A stretch of DNA of 64,000 nucleotides, from positions 124,001 to 188,000 of the forward strand of contig JABWCD010000007.1 in the NCBI GenBank assembly GCA_013359265.1, in the 5' to 3' direction. The position numbers and the translations under genes are program-made. Every line of letters begins with the position of its first letter. Position 1 is the first letter of the stretch. Of the stretch, positions 63,740 to 64,000 are shown in pieces. A model generated the notes under the pieces. That model saw only the letters and a program-made list of their open reading frames with translations, was not told where the DNA came from and did not search any database. The stretch is from Candidatus Hydrogenedentota bacterium. GTDB lineage: Bacteria; Hydrogenedentota; Hydrogenedentia; Hydrogenedentales; SLHB01.

Positions 63740-63780
63740 CCTCCTACTTCTTCGCCCATCGTGTTGCATCCTCCTTCGCG

Positions 63781-63967
63781 CAAGGCTTCGGAGGACAAGT
63801 CCTTCCAGCACTTCGCGCAAGGCTACGGGGGACAAGTCCTTCCAGTACTTCGCGCAAGGCTACGAAGGACAAGTCCTTGCAGATACCGTACACAATGCTG
63901 CGGGGGACAAGTCCTTGCAGATTCCGTACACGAGGCTACGGGTGACAAGTTCTTCCGTAGCGTTGCA
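63781..63967. repeat. Tandem 37-38 bp repeat, five decaying copies
   Basis: Units start at 63781, 63818, 63855, 63893 and 63931 (37, 37, 38, 38 and 37 bp), each with CAAGGCT-like start, GGGGGACAAGTCCTT-like core containing a GGAC/GTCC inverted pair, and a CTTCGCG or CCGTACA end. A degraded sixth copy begins at 63968. Not coding in any frame with a ribosome site. Confidence 0.85.
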
Positions 63968-64000
63968 CGAGGTCACGCAGGGGTTCGCCTTCGCCGGTCG

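Noticed and set aside
63740-64000. CRISPR array at the right edge of the window
   Set aside because: The 37-38 bp units are contiguous without unique spacers and diverge steadily, so it is an ordinary tandem repeat.

Overview
The window is about 64 kb of high-GC bacterial DNA. It looks like a chromosome segment from a PVC-like or Candidatus Hydrogenedentota-like lineage. That placement is an inference from gene content: three alkaline-phosphatase-superfamily sulfatase-like proteins, several Tat-exported glycoside-hydrolase-like proteins, a serine hydrolase-NamZ fusion, an XPB-type helicase and many short promoters placed almost directly on start codons. No rRNA, tRNA, CRISPR array, intact insertion sequence or phage gene was seen.

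Layout. 1-5430 (minus) holds secreted proteins: a subtilisin with a P-domain and calcium-type repeats (cut by the window edge), an SBBP-repeat propeller protein and a propeller-like glycosidase candidate. 5569-9206 (plus) holds a YncE/phosphoesterase fusion and mannose-1-phosphate guanylyltransferase. A broken RelE/ParE-type toxin-antitoxin locus follows, then a GH38 alpha-mannosidase (minus). 12863-19415 (plus) holds a TPR sulfatase-like protein, then a tight run of glutaryl-CoA-dehydrogenase-like, double-hotdog thioesterase and serine hydrolase-NamZ genes. 19550-23347 holds a small unknown gene, a PspC protein and a decayed defence patch: an hsdR gene reduced to its two ends, a DUF4411 gene with a nonsense codon, and an intact ImmA/IrrE protease. 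23460-25324 is an ArsR-type regulator with a palindromic operator and a lipoprotein aspartyl protease. 25558-36802 (minus) is an operon-like run of XPB helicase, AddB, AddA, a membrane peptidase and GlgX. 36972-40036 (minus) is a two-sulfatase operon.

40173-41291 is the most unusual part. Four micro-genes on the plus strand encode 17-28 residue peptides in which about one residue in five is tryptophan. Each has a strong Shine-Dalgarno sequence, and sigma-70-like promoters and strong hairpins lie between them. They share an IWW-type hydrophobic core and match no family I know. Ordinary gene calling would miss all four.

41490-43479 (minus) is glnB-glnA behind a near-consensus sigma-54 promoter. 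43668-49534 (minus) holds a cupin, a class II aldolase / zinc dehydrogenase / sorbitol-6-phosphate-dehydrogenase-like operon for sugar-alcohol metabolism, and a Tat-exported GHL6-like protein. 49642-63739 holds a RecD2-like helicase, a diacylglycerol-kinase-like protein, ApaG, a lipase maturation factor homologue, an RND efflux adaptor and pump, a GDPD phosphodiesterase, a PrpD-family protein, a Spy-like charged protein and a ZIP metal transporter. The window ends in a decaying 37-38 bp tandem repeat related to hairpins elsewhere in the window.

Themes that work together: secreted degradation of sulfated and mannose-rich glycans, peptidoglycan turnover, double-strand-break processing (AddAB, XPB, RecD2), nitrogen control (GlnB/GlnA under sigma-54), and remnants of former defence and toxin-antitoxin loci.
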